Assembly (NCBI GenBank): GCA_021234155.1
Contig: JAJEKV010000002.1
Span: forward strand, 12,082,725 to 12,146,724
Source: Isoetes taiwanensis
Taxonomy: Eukaryota; Streptophyta; Lycopodiopsida; Isoetales; Isoetaceae
Reading direction: 5' to 3'
Length of the DNA stretch: 64,000 nucleotides
The notes beneath the pieces are model-generated. The model saw only the letters and a list, made by a program, of their open reading frames with translations, searched no databases and was not told the DNA's origin. Below are positions 45,027 through 56,349 of this stretch, piece by piece. Within the stretch, counting starts at the first letter, position 1. Each line of letters starts with the position of its first letter. A program made the position numbers and the translations under genes.

Positions 45027-48000
45027 GATGACCACAAATCGCCCTAAGCGTGTATTGCACCCTCGTTTTGGGGAAGAAGAGACAAAACCGAATGGTAGCT
45101 CCTACACCTCCTCCTAAGAAAGCAAGAGGCTCGGAAGATACTCCAATGAGCTCCAACCACGTAAGAAGGGAAAGACCAATGAGGACGCAGATCCTATGCA
45201 TTGTCGATGGATGATAGCGGATCCATTATCGAAAGGCATACGAGATCCTCCATGCCCCGAGGAGAAGATGGATGACAGTGCAGAGTGGTATGTTGATGTA
45301 GGCAAAACAAATGGTAAGGTGGATCTTGTGTTACACTCCAGAAAGAAAGAGATCGATCTTATGAAGAAACAAGGTATTCTTATCACTTGTGAGGAGGGGA
45401 TGACATATGTTGTCAACTCCTAGTGGAGGTTGTGAAGAACCACAAGAAAGATCTCGTCAGATTTACACATGCCAGGGCAACTGCTTTCAAAGATGGTCTG
45501 ATGAAGAAGGACGTGAGTGCTGAGTCATGTTTCAAGTACGGATGGCCTCAAAATACTATCCTCACTCCCGTTTCTATTAGTGAAGGGGTCTGCAGTGAGG
45601 AGAGCTTTTGCGAGGACCTTCTCCAAGTTACTACACGGAGGAGATGAAGCATCAAAATGATATCGGGGATGTCTGAAGATTGCTGGACTTAGGAAAGGAC
45701 ATCCCGCCAATAGCAGTTGATGGCATTTTGGCAGAAAATGACTCAAAAAGAAATTGCATTTGGAGGCAATGAGTAGGCTAGTCAAGTATGCGGAAACAAC
45801 TACCCACTTGGCCAATCTTTTACACATCCCATCCATGTTGACCGTCCGGTGAGATCACATAAGTCAAGTCTTGTTAGCGGGGAGGTATGACCCGAGTATG
45901 CAAGAGAAATATTGAGGGCGATGGTGAGGAATCCGAGCCAAGTTCCTATGCCGGTGGCGTGCTTCCTTGGGATAAGAAAAAAGGATGCTCCACTCCAAAG
46001 TGGACAACACTAGAAGAGCTAACGGTGGAGAACCCTAATGTATGCTTCCTTATTATTGATTGTGGACAGACATTCTATTGAGGCACAACGATCCCTATCC
46101 AACCCAGGCTAAGCAAACCGGATAAACAATATATACGCTACATTACAACCACGTGGAGGTGTCGGTTTCTAAGCCCCATACCCCCCTAGCAGAGGGACAC
46201 CGGGAGATTAGTGCAACATTGAAGCTAAATGGGCTAAGTCTTTCTTTATAAAAGGTTAGTATATTTGGTGGAATAGAGTCGATATATCAAGTAGCAATAA
46301 CGGTAGTAGACTAGGTCCAGCGTGCTGTCAATGCGCAGTTAATTCCAAGGCTAAGCATTGGATTCATCGTCGCCAATTGCTACCGGCGGTATTCGGCCCA
46401 TGGAATTGTCGCATGAATACACAAGACGCCGGAATTGCCAATGTCTTGCATTTTCATCAAAGCGGACGAATACACGCCAGCGCTTGATGTAAGCGTTATA
46501 GTCGGAGCGCGGCGGTATTCATCTTTGTAAATACACGCCAGTCGGGCGCGGTATTCGCCGTAATTGGCAAAGATGAATACACGCCACGCCAGCTTAATTC
46601 CCAACGTAACCGACCGATCAAAATGCAATACATTGGGGGTTCCCGCTGGCGTGTATTCATGTCGACAATACCCGGACGAATACACGCCAGCTGAATCGGC
46701 GTGATAAATTCACGCCGCAAATTGATTGGTAAAGATGAATTCACGCCAGCGCCAATTGGCACGGCCGCCTTTGACGTTTCCGATTATCCTTTTGCTTGAT
46801 CTAAAAGCGGTTAATTTTTGTATGCCCCGGCTCATATTGGCTGACATGCTTTCCTTACACGTGCAACCCTTACGTGGAACAACTCCGTCATGCCCGCCAA
46901 ACAATGGATAGAATATGGAAGACCCCCCAAACAAAATGGGGAGGAACGAAGTCCGAGGAGTTTAAGGCATTGAAAAGACCTTGACTCAGACTATCATCCA
47001 AGATAGGAAACCAAGAGCCAAAAACAGGAAAAAAACTGGGGAGGAAGCGGTGAGACGCCCGGGCGACTTCGAGAGGTCCTACAGATGCCTACAAGATCGT
47101 CTTCGCTAAAGGACCTAAGTGCTGGCGGTGGAGCAGATCCAGGATGCTTATGCTCGTAAACAACTACCGAGACCTAATGGGACGAGTGCCTCCTCAAGAT
47201 ACTTCAATATTTGATCTCAAGACTACCGAGATGAGGAAAGTATGGGGCCTTCAAGATGATGAAATCATTTGGTTGTTAAATCAATACATAAACAAAAAAG
47301 TTCTGTACAAGAAGGCTTCTTTGGTTAAGGACAAAATGTCCTTCATTGATTGTTGCACTCATATAAAGAACATGCGAGTTATGAAGGTAGCAGTTGGTGA
47401 AGAACTTCGAAGCTATCACGGTGATGTAACATTGTTCAAGTCACCGCTAGACAAGTATGGCGTGTCTGCGATGACATCAAGAAATACATCTTTTGGTCGA
47501 AGGAATTTCTGCAAAACAGGAAATCAAAGAACCAACAGCACACCTCAAAGCTATCTGATAAGGTGATGGTTGAGCTATCTGATAAGGTCCTGAAAGATGT
47601 TGGTGGTGACTTACCTGCACTCCAATACCTGGTCTCTACTGGCTATAAAGGTCTCCTACCCGATACAACAATAGGCCCTCGTAATATTTCTCTGTTTGTA
47701 TTGGATAGCGGGGCAAAAGGAGAGAAGGGGATGACTCAACAGAGTACAACAGTTTTTTTTAGTAGCCGCATAGGCTTAACAACTCGAAGCTCTTTACTAT
47801 TGTCATCATATGCCCCCCAGGAGAGCCTCATATGCATGCTTTGGTGGCTTCATACGACTTGGAATGCCTAAAGGTCGTTAGAGAAGGCTCTCTTCTCTTT
47901 GAGACAAAGGATACTGATTTGAGGATGCAGATATAAAAGCGCTTGTATAATCTTCATAATGATATCCCTTGTGCGGATAGCGACTATGAGGTAGCTAAGA

Positions 48001-48760
48001 GCAAAGGGGCATCGGATAAAGGTGCATGGCGGTGTTTTTCTTTTGGATGAACCCAACTTGAAAAATGTCTTCTACAAAGCGGATGAAGCAAATGAATCGA
48101 GGAATTTGATGTTCCTAACCTCTGGAAAAGACATCACTACGGAATTCTTGACAAAAAGAAAAGGGGCCCTTGAATAAACATGGGTTTGCAATCAATCGGC
48201 AAGCTATCTTGTTGAGGCATTTGCACCACTTGATACCACTTTGCCGTGGAATTGCATGTTGGAGGGTATATTGGTAGAGAGGCCACCAAGACATCATGAA
48301 GATGTTTAAGTTTAAATCAACGATGACAAATCCGAGGGATTTCCTTGAAGTGTTTTTCGAAAAGGTACTAGCTACGGCTGATTGGGGTCTGTCAAAGATA
48401 AAAACCCGTTGGCTTTGGTACCTTACAAAGGGGTAAGCGAATACTAGTTCACAAAAGCCTCCGAGTGCAACTCTGAATGTTCAAAAAGCAATGCAACCCC
48501 GAGGAGAAGGCGAAATGCTAGAGCGGGAACGTGAGACCATGGGAAAAATTTGGCGTCCATGTTGATAACATTCCAACCGGTAATGTCCAAATTTTGGGGG
48601 TAACGATGCGGCGATTCTGCCGATAGCGACTAGGATGATCATGCAAGCTCGGATGCAACCATCGAGGTTAGGAATCAAACCCCCGTGGTAGCTTTCATAG
48701 AAGAGAACGTGTCGAACTTAACGGCATGCGTTCATGCTTCCGACGAGAAGCATCCGGGGA
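45027..48760 (+). pseudogene. Long decayed coding region, unrecognised
   Basis: Plus-strand open segments in changing frames run for over 3.5 kb. They include 45027 onward (MTTNRPKRVLHPRFGEEE), 45196-45423 (WYVDVGKTNGKVDLVLHSRKKEIDLM), 47144-47566 (LKTTEMRKVWGLQDDEIIWLLNQYI), 47563-47871 (LQYLVSTGYKGLLPD) and about 48040-48420 (ANESRNLMFLTSGKDIT, then FKSTMTNPRDFLEVFFEKVLATADWGL). I recognise no transposase, RT or integrase motif. The leader repeats and TATA box suggest a transposable element or a large lost gene. It lies on the same strand as the FCP1-like gene, so the two may once have been one transcription unit. Confidence 0.4.
46380..46770. repeat. Cluster of GAATACACGCCAG motifs in both orientations
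   Basis: GAATACACGCCAGC or close variants occur near 46468, 46523, 46572, 46678 and 46737. Inverted copies (GGCGTGTATTC, GCGGTATTCG) lie near 46385, 46545 and 46649. Related motifs (AATTCACGCCGG, GGCGTGTATTG) reappear at 48810-48870. The block interrupts the decayed coding region and may be nested short terminal-repeat elements. Confidence 0.7.
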
Positions 48761-48841
48761 GTGAAGTAGACGCTTCTGACCGCCGCGGATGGCGGCGGCG
48801 ATGAAAGGTAATTCACGCCGGTAGCGATATGTAGCTTATTT

Positions 48842-49555
48842 ATGAGGGATAAAACGCGCTTGGCGTGTATTGCGAACACTTTTGCATGGCTAACTCTTTG
48901 TTTTCCATGGTTCGGGGCCTCCACCGCTTGTGACAAAATCATTGTCTTCGATCCGAATGGTGTCCTATGTAAAACATTTCCTAAGAAGCTTATTAACAGG
49001 GATGACTTCGAGCAAGTCCCTCTAGAATCGAATACTAAGTGGATCTATCCTCGTCCACACTTAGAAGATATGATGAATGAGGCGTTCAGATTGTTTCGAA
49101 TTGCCATCTGGTCCTCAATGGAACGCAGAAATGTTGATGAAGTACTTAGGGTGTTACCAGGCATGAATCGAGACTTTGTGACGATTTGGGACCAAAGTAA
49201 GTGTATAAAGTTTCCACATCCAAGAGATCCGGATGGCAAACTGGTCTTCGTGAAACATCTTGGTACTATGATGGATCAGCTTGGCATTCAAAAGAAAGAG
49301 GACATCATAATAGTAGATGATGATGCTCTTAAGTGCTTTTATAATCAAGGTCAGGCTCTAAATCCACCAACTTATACTCCACAAGATTACTCAACAGATG
49401 AGTTTCTAGTACTATTCATGTCCATCATGAGTGGCTTGGCTTCTGGTAAAACAGTATCAGATGTTGTCAAAACGCATCCAGAACTAGATCGGACTAAGGA
49501 GATGGATCCCTATCTTGAGAGTTATTTGACAAAGAAAGGACTAGTCCCTCCATGA
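48842..49555 (+). CDS. FCP1-like HAD-family protein
   Basis: A 237-residue protein with an FCP1/NLI-interacting-factor-type HAD fold. An N-terminal ~30 residues may be a signal peptide or a spurious extension. The domain starts at KIIVFDPNGVLCKTF (motif I), then YPRPHLEDMMNEAFRLFRIAIWSSMERRNVDEVL (motif II Ser), WDQSKC, VKHL (motif III Lys) and IIIVDDDALKCF (motif IV Asp pair). In active CTD phosphatases motif I is DxDxT/V. Here the second Asp is Asn (DPNG), a form also seen in a plant FCP1-like group with DLNG, so catalysis is doubtful. The C-terminal 60 residues are helical. The frame is intact although all sequence upstream is decayed. It could be a recently captured host gene fragment or a surviving gene. 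Confidence 0.8.
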   Translation: MRDKTRLACIANTFAWLTLCFPWFGASTACDKIIVFDPNGVLCKTFPKKLINRDDFEQVPLESNTKWIYPRPHLEDMMNEAFRLFRIAIWSSMERRNVDEVLRVLPGMNRDFVTIWDQSKCIKFPHPRDPDGKLVFVKHLGTMMDQLGIQKKEDIIIVDDDALKCFYNQGQALNPPTYTPQDYSTDEFLVLFMSIMSGLASGKTVSDVVKTHPELDRTKEMDPYLESYLTKKGLVPP

Positions 49556-49559
49556 TATA

Positions 49560-50195
49560 ATCTTCATATCAAGTGAATACAATGTAAAAAGTGTTCTGTG
49601 TATATTGATGTGTTGTTATCTACAAATGCTATTGAAACACCACATTCTTCTTACTAAAACAAGAAAATGTTAAACCAAATGCAAAAATTTGCAACAATGC
49701 AAAACAGCATGTCACACAACAAAACACTATATTGAGAAAAGGGTATGCAAAAGTGGCGTGCTTTTGGAACAGACATAAATCCAATTTAAATGAATGATGG
49801 TTCATTATCTTTCCATAAATAAGCCTTTAAAATAGTTGAAAATGTGAGAAATGATATATGTAGAGATATCTTATATAGGTTGTATGGTCTTACTGGAAAA
49901 AATACCAAGAAATCTACTTATTTTTTGCTAGCATAAGCTTCATATCTATGTGTCTAAGTAGATTAGTGTTACATGTAGGTTATCTTTCATGTATATTATA
50001 TTTTTCATAAATGAGAACCTTTCTTGGCAATAAAGGCTCTAGTTGCATGCTAAAGTAGCATGTTATTTTAAGGTCTTAATTTATATAAGTACGCATCACT
50101 ATTTATGGTCTACAGGACCAATTGTATAGAGCATATATCTCTCACTAGCCTTATTTTGTGCACAAGTGATGCCTCTGTACAGACACTAGATCCAG
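49560..50195. other. No gene seen
   Basis: AT-rich 3' flank of the FCP1-like gene. 49769-49815 matches 21455-21505 in inverted orientation, which indicates a dispersed repeat. Confidence 0.5.
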
Positions 50196-50975
50196 AATTA
50201 CAGCCATAGAAGAAACATTGTGTTGAAGCAGAAGTGCAGACATTGGAAAGGGAACATGTTGAGGTGGGCGTACAGACATCTCCACAATCCCAAGGGGACC
50301 GGGGAGTTGCGATTGCCGCTAGCTAGCATCTGAGGGCTTGAGCTACCCCGGTATCTTACATTTACTAGGAGCTGAACTTGCGTATTATAGGGGTTGCAGA
50401 GGCAGAAGATGATGCCCTTTCTGATATGGATGCTGCTTTGCATTTTCTCACTGATGTCATGCATGTGAAGGCTGGTGGAGTTGTCTCCGCTACTAGGGTG
50501 GGAGCGGCAAGACCTGATCGTCCTCGCCATCTTTTGGTTCGGTTTCAATACACCCTTAGCCGCTTACATGTTCTTCAGCATGGAAACCATCTCGAGAGGG
50601 ACTAGTTTTCAAGACTGGGAGGACCTCTCCCCTCTTCAATTGTGTAACCGTAAGGAGGAGCTCACGCAAGGTGAGGCAGACCCTTTGCAAAAGAAATGGG
50701 CGTTAATGGGAGGCGCAGCAATTATTCTAGATCAATGGCCTTCCAATCCTTGGACTGGCTATGTCTAGATAATTTTAGAAGCATAAGTTTACCACTAGAA
50801 TTAGCATTATCTTCTCTTATTCTTAGTAGCCTTTTAATATTTGGTTATTGTGTTTGGTGATGGGGCCTAGTCCCCAGGTTTTAGATGGGCTGTTGCCCTT
50901 GCATGTGCCGTCCCATAACCCGTTGGGTTCCCATGGACGTAAAAAATCATCTTATCTTATCTTATCTTATCCATT
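50196..50975 (+). mobile_element. LINE-derived fragment: ORF1-like segment plus 3' end with (CTTAT)n tail
   Basis: The segment 50378-50605 reads LRIIGVAEAEDDALSDMDAALHFL... and ATRVGAARPDRPRHLLVRF, which resembles the nucleic-acid-binding region of L1-type ORF1 proteins (RVG...RP..LLVRF). A second frame (50475-50768) continues with AADPLQKKWALMGG-like sequence. The 3' end carries GTCCCATAACCCGTTGGG, then TGGACGTAAAAAATC and four to five CTTAT units (50948-50970). ORF2 is missing, so it is an internally deleted copy. Confidence 0.6.
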
Positions 50976-50979
50976 TTGC

Positions 50980-52915
50980 CCCATAGAATGATATTATGGC
51001 TTTTTAGCTCTGATCACATGATTTTTGAAAGGTGGAAGTGAAAGTCCATGTAGATTCAATTGGTCATAAGTACCCCATTAATTCTCAATCTTTGTGCTTC
51101 AACTTTACCCTTAAATTATGCAAGCTAACCTAATCATCTATTTTGTCCTATAGAGAATCATACAAGTAAACAATATGCGAAAGTTGAGATCAAAATTGAT
51201 TAATGATTTTTAAACTTCCAGTCATTTGGACCAATAATGGTCTGCAACTAGACTGCAGATAGCATTATCTTGATTTTTTATGGTACAAATTTTTCATATT
51301 TGTCCTTGTTTCTTTTTGCATTGGTTTCTTGATATGAGATATTTTGAGGATGTGATTTTGCAAAGTCACATCTTAAGGCACAAATCCAGAATAAACATGG
51401 AAGGCATAATATAATTGATGCTATCTAATATAGTACAATCCTCAAGGTAATGAGCAAGAAATAGTTTTTTGTCCAGGAGCTACTTGTGTCCCAAAACTCA
51501 ACTTGAAATGGACTAATATAAGGATATTATCGATTTTTGAATCGACTATGCACCAGTAATGGGCAGGTACAAATATGTTTTTTGATTTTTTTACCATGTC
51601 TTTTTCTCTTTTCATGAGCTTGTTTTTGCATTGGTTTTATATCCTTATAAACTTACTAATGTGATTTTTTGGAGGACAACCTAGAGTCATATGTAGCAAT
51701 GCTATCCATTTGTATAAATTCTCTAAAATTAAAAATAGAAGTATCAAAACATCATCAACAAACATTTTTTTTTGGATGGTGGACCTTGTGAACTACTTAT
51801 ATGCCAAATTTGAACTCAAAATCGATCTTCTTCCAAAAGTTGTTGTTTGTATATCACAACTGCTTTCTGGAAACCAGTACTGGTTCTCAGAAGGCAGACG
51901 ACAGCTTTGACCTTGTCATGTTTGAATTGCTCTATCTTCCTTCACAGACTTCGAATTGAGATGGGGTTTTTTGTGCCTTGCTTTTGTAAAAAAATAACAT
52001 TATAACAAAAAAAAAAGGTCATCAAGACAGTCTTACTTTGTGTGAACATGAAGCTTTTGATACTTCACCCCTTTGGTTATGCTAGAGCATAACTCAGAAG
52101 AATGGGAGCTCATACATTTTTGTGTATTTTTCATGTGAAGCATGACTGCCATATATGAACTCCTAGAAAGGGTTTGGCTAGTTTTTGTGCCCTTGATTTT
52201 ATATAATTTTTTTGTGAACGCTTCAAATTGCCCTTTCATGTATACTGTTAAGGAAAAAGAAGTATTTCAAGTAGACAGATTAAGCACATCACTGAAGTGC
52301 TTGATAGCTCTGAAGTTCTAGAATTGAAAACAATTTTGGTAAATTAATCCTATAGTGGTTCAAGACAATATTTGGTTAGGATTGTGCACAAATCTTTGTA
52401 AATCCTTCATGGGTTATGACAATTAGTTGGAAACATATCCAAATGTTTTTCAAGAATATAAGTACTCGAAAGCCAGATAAATTGAAGGACAATAAGATGT
52501 CCAAAAACCGGCTTATACTAGCCTGCCTAAACGAGCAATAAGCAAGGATTATGCTAGGATGGCAAAAGGACTTTAGTTTACCTTTGCAGCAGAGGATCGT
52601 TGCAATGTTGAGTTGAACGGAATGCAATATATGCATATAGATATAGGTAGGCCTTTAAGGAATAAAGGTCTAAGCGTCACATCCTATAGTTAGGCATTTC
52701 ATTTGTGCAATGAATAGGCTTAGATCTCTTAGAGATAAAAGTATGCAAGCTAATATGTTGCTCAGAGGACAGCTCTGGATGCATACTGTCTTGTGGGAGC
52801 TCGTGCTTGGGTGGTGAGATTTAGCTTGCTACGTCTTTCATGCATTTCACAAGATTGTTCCTTTTAATGACCATGCTCTAAGTGACACCTTGAATTGTAC
52901 TTGTAGAAATTTGTT
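50980..52915. other. No gene seen
   Basis: AT-rich sequence with only short ORFs. Nothing recognisable on either strand. Confidence 0.5.
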
Positions 52916-52919
52916 TCAC

Positions 52920-53220
52920 CAACATTAAGAGTCTCTTTTTCCAAATTCTTGTGACATTGTCACAAAGCCAAAAAGTGTGTCACTGGTTAGCCAGATGTCC
53001 ACACGAATTACAAGGGAAGTACTCCATATTAGAATAATAGTGAATAATAGTCCCTCCACATTGTATTATTATTGCCCAAAAGCCAGCACAAGGTTTTAAC
53101 TTTCATATGCATACTACTTTTCCAAAGCTCGGTGAAATAACTCTTGCTATCTTCATGTTCCATAACCTCATGCTCTTTTAGTTTCCGAAATAGATTAGAG
53201 GTAGCGTTATCACTTGACAT
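52920..53220 (-). pseudogene. LINE zf-RVT fragment
   Basis: The minus-strand segment reads ELWKSSMHMKVKTLCWLLGNNNTMWRDYYSLL, then in another frame CNSCGHLANQ, a stop, HTFWLCDNVTRIWKK. The pattern W.....KVK.F.W.L..N, then C..CG......H.F..C......W is the zf-RVT module at the end of plant LINE ORF2. One stop and one frameshift make it dead. It differs from the zf-RVT of the LINE pair at 11.4 and 60.2 kb, so it is a separate lineage. Confidence 0.7.
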
Positions 53221-53799
53221 GGTTCTCCCCAGCTTAGGAGCATAGCTTAATAAATCAATACCTTTTTCTCCAAATTTCTACTTCCATTGGGCTAGATCTC
53301 AATTCAAGAGTTCGATTTGCTGGTTTCTAAAAATGTGGAGTTTTGTCTTCTGCTGATATAGTACTGTTAGATCAGTAACTGCCACTTTTCCAAAAGTATT
53401 TATGACTCTAATAAATTTCCTGTTCCGCTCTTGCACATTACAATGTTGGGTTTGTTGAACAACATTTGGTTTTATCTGACCCTCACTATCAGCCTTGAAT
53501 TTGTATTCCAATCAGCATTGTTCCATGCTATCCAATGCCATTATTGAAAATTGCATTCATGATCGACCTCCCTTGAGATTGCCTAATATCTCTGTTCCCA
53601 TCCTACAACTTATTCCAACCCTTTGTATAGTTTGCATTAGGATTTCAATATCCCCCATTATTCTTTTTCTTGTTCATGGTCCGCTTCTCGATGCTTGGCA
53701 ATTCTTACAACCTTCTCAAAATCTACATATGATTCTCCAAACATTGTATCTTTATGTCTACATGTGAAGTCCTTTCACGATCTAGAGCACAACTTTACC

Positions 53800-54290
53800 T
53801 TGTCCATAGCAGGACAATAAGGCTGCAATCTTCTAATTCTTGTTGTATTCTGCTACTGTACCAGTCTGTGTACAATCTAAGAACTTATTCATCTTCTCTA
53901 CCTTATATCCGGGATGTGTAAAAATGACCTTCAAAGGCACTTTTGAACTCTGCCCATGTAGCTTGCATAAGAGTCTTACCCATATCCAACAGACATATCT
54001 CCCACCAAACTCTTACAAATCCTCTCTGCATTGCCTGAGCAAGGAGCGGCTTTAATTAATTCAAAGTAAAACTCCACTCCATGTAGTCATGCATCAGTGC
54101 CATCCCTTGTTGTGTTCTCCTCCGTGAACACTTCTCTCTTGGCGTCTTTTAACACCTCTTCTATAACTTTCTCTGCTTCAATCATTTGCCAGAACGCAGT
54201 GTGCTGCAAAAAGCTTGTTGGATTGCTTGCAAGATACTAGTAACATCTTAAGCTCCATCAACTCCATCTCCTCCTGCTCTCTACTCATAA
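53800..54290 (-). pseudogene. Ty3/gypsy gag fragment
   Basis: Minus-strand blocks in order, across frames, are MSREQEEMELMELKMLL (near 54290), LHGVEFYFELIKAAPCSGNAERI, TLMQATWAEFKSAFEGHF, KVEKMNKFLDCTQTGTVAEY and YCPAMDKVK. The order W.EF...F..HF then L....Q....TV.EY..+F..L..Y matches the Retrotrans_gag domain. Several stops and frameshifts are present. It differs from the gag at 716-1372. Confidence 0.7.
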
Positions 54291-54299
54291 TACAAAAAC

Positions 54300-54720
54300 A
54301 TCATTAACCAACCACTTCAAGATTCTTAATCTAGTCTCAAAACCTTCTAGTTCAACTTTGCTCTAATACGAGCTGGGACAGGCCTGCCAAACTGCCTCTC
54401 CGTGGTAGCTTGGTATCCTATCCTTACCCTTAATACTAATACTAACTCATTACTACATGGTAGTTGGAACTAATTCATGGCGTTATATAACACATTTCCA
54501 TATACTCCATGGTAAAGAATCTAATCTTTATCAAAATACAGGTGTAAACAAAAGTCATAAAATAGATACTTCCAAATAAACAATATAAGTTCAAGTTATG
54601 GTCATATAGTCACTCTATAATTTTTGTAAAACTTACCACAACTTATAATCTCAACATTCATATAATAAATCAAGACAATCAATATATTTGCTAACTACAA
54701 GGAAGATCTTCCTCTAATTG
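54300..54720. other. No gene seen
   Basis: AT-rich, with no recognisable coding or RNA features; probably decayed retroelement. Confidence 0.45.
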
Positions 54721-54722
54721 TA

Positions 54723-54795
54723 TGGGTCCCATGACCTATTGGTCTTCGTGGACGTTAAAAAAACTATTCTATTCTATTCTATTCTATTCTATTCC
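54723..54795 (+). mobile_element. Non-LTR retroelement 3' end with (ATTCT)n tail
   Basis: GGGTCCCATGACCTATTGG, then TCGTGGACGTTAAAAAAAC, precedes about six CTATT/ATTCT units (54764-54795). It shares its core with 5631-5664 (inverted), 50910-50947 and 62543-62585 (inverted). Only the terminus is recognisable. Confidence 0.7.
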
Positions 54796-54799
54796 TCTA

Positions 54800-55640
54800 A
54801 GGAGCTTTTGTCACTGGAAGAGTCGCTCATCAAAGCGTCTATCACTGCTTGAGCCTCCGAATCCAAAAGAAGATCATCCTTCTCATCCACATATAAGTAG
54901 ACCTCGTTATCCTCTAAGAAGGGCTTGCAAAATCGGGAGTAGATCCAACATTAGCGGAATCTCTTCTGTTAAATGTACACCATCACCATCTTTCAAGTCA
55001 TGAAGGAAATCCAGCACCTCTTCATGTTGAAAATTAGCTTCTGGAGGAAACCTCTCCTCCAACTCTCTAATCATATTGGGGCCTCTAACCTGATTCTCCA
55101 CTGTGTAACTACATTCGGCTCCATCGGCCACTGCTTGCACCAATCCGTGGGGTTAGTCTTAAGAGTAGGTGGAGATTTCAGACACTTCAAGAAACTACTC
55201 ATTTGCAGTGCAGGTTAAAAACATGCAATTCTACCATTCTTGATACAATTGTCGTCAATTCTAATATAAAGCAACAGGTTTATTTTTTCAACCATAAAAT
55301 CAAACAATTTAATAATCAAGAATGAAAAGTTACTGTTAAAGTTACCATTCACAACTAAACCAAAATTAATTTATCACTTTGACCTATTTAGGTCATGAAA
55401 AGGAGGCTTTGATTCTTTTGCTTCTAGCATGGCCGAGGCCCTTGATCAGCAAATTATCCCCTTGGACCTTGATTCCGATCCCCTGATTCCAATTTTGACC
55501 TGATCTGGTGACGATTTTACTATTCTAGTTTATCATATTCATAACTACATTGTATTAAAATACTTATATCAAACTTGACTAGTAACACACTAGTCTCGTT
55601 ATAGTCTCTTATTCAATCGAGGCACCATTAGGAGTTGGAT
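54800..55640. other. No confident gene
   Basis: A minus-strand open segment at 54907-55143 (NMIRELEERFPPEANFQHEEVLDFLHDLKDGDG) is acidic and helical without a recognisable family. It may be a downstream exon of the coiled-coil gene copy B, but no clean splice link is visible. Confidence 0.35.
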
Positions 55641-56345
55641 TTTCTTGGTCTCTAATTCCTGCAATTCTACAAATACTAAGTCAATAGACCTCTGGCAACA
55701 TCAGAAATATTAATTAAGTTATTTACTTGTGTTCATTGGTTCTTATGATACCACTCGAATACCAAAATCCAAAAGCCATATCTCGGACATCATGTAGGCA
55801 CAACTGGAGCTGCATCAGGTTCTGGAGTGTCTAAAAACAAATCCAATATTAATAAAACGTGCAAACAAGGTTAGAGACGACAAATTTTACCTTAAATGGT
55901 GTGACAAACATGGAACGTGATACTAGTGGCTGCATTCTACTATGACAACTAGCAACAATTTATCCTCCCATTTTAGACACGGTCTATAATACAGACAACC
56001 TTCATCACCCTCCTCTTCTGCCTCAAGAAGCATTAGAAGCATGAGATCTAAAGTAGTGTCATGGCGACTACTTCTACTAAGAATCTCAAATCTTTGTATT
56101 CGAGGTTGCAGCTCCAGAAGTAAGGCTTCACATGCCCTTAGTTCAACTTTAGTTTCTGTTAGTTTCTTGTTCAATTGACTCAGCCTTGGAAACACCATAT
56201 CATTTAACTCTTCATCCTTCGATTCACTTAGAACCCGGACACTCTCTGCTGCTTTCAGATTTGCCGTCATGATTGACTGGCATTTGTGTGAATCAGCTGT
56301 AATTTCTAATGCATTTCGGCCAAGTATCATCAAGGTTTTTGTCAT
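55640..56345 (-). CDS. Coiled-coil gene copy B (partial, unrecognised)
   Basis: The minus-strand open segment 56345-55923 encodes an acidic coiled-coil stretch (VRVLSESKDEELNDMVFPRLSQLNKKLTETKVELRACEALLLELQPRIQRFEIL), then an acidic loop (EAEEEGDEG). The nucleotide sequence downstream to about 55640 also matches copy A at 29620-30060, except for a ~280-bp insertion in copy A. Exon borders and start were not found. The first residues may be intron read-through, so the entry is a partial gene. It could be a nuclear structural protein or a transposon-borne gene; nothing here decides. An open segment with a good acceptor (VRHPDLFFGFSAHIDNASTLEF, 56700-56816, minus) lies upstream and may belong to it. 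Confidence 0.4.
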
Positions 56346-56349
56346 AACA

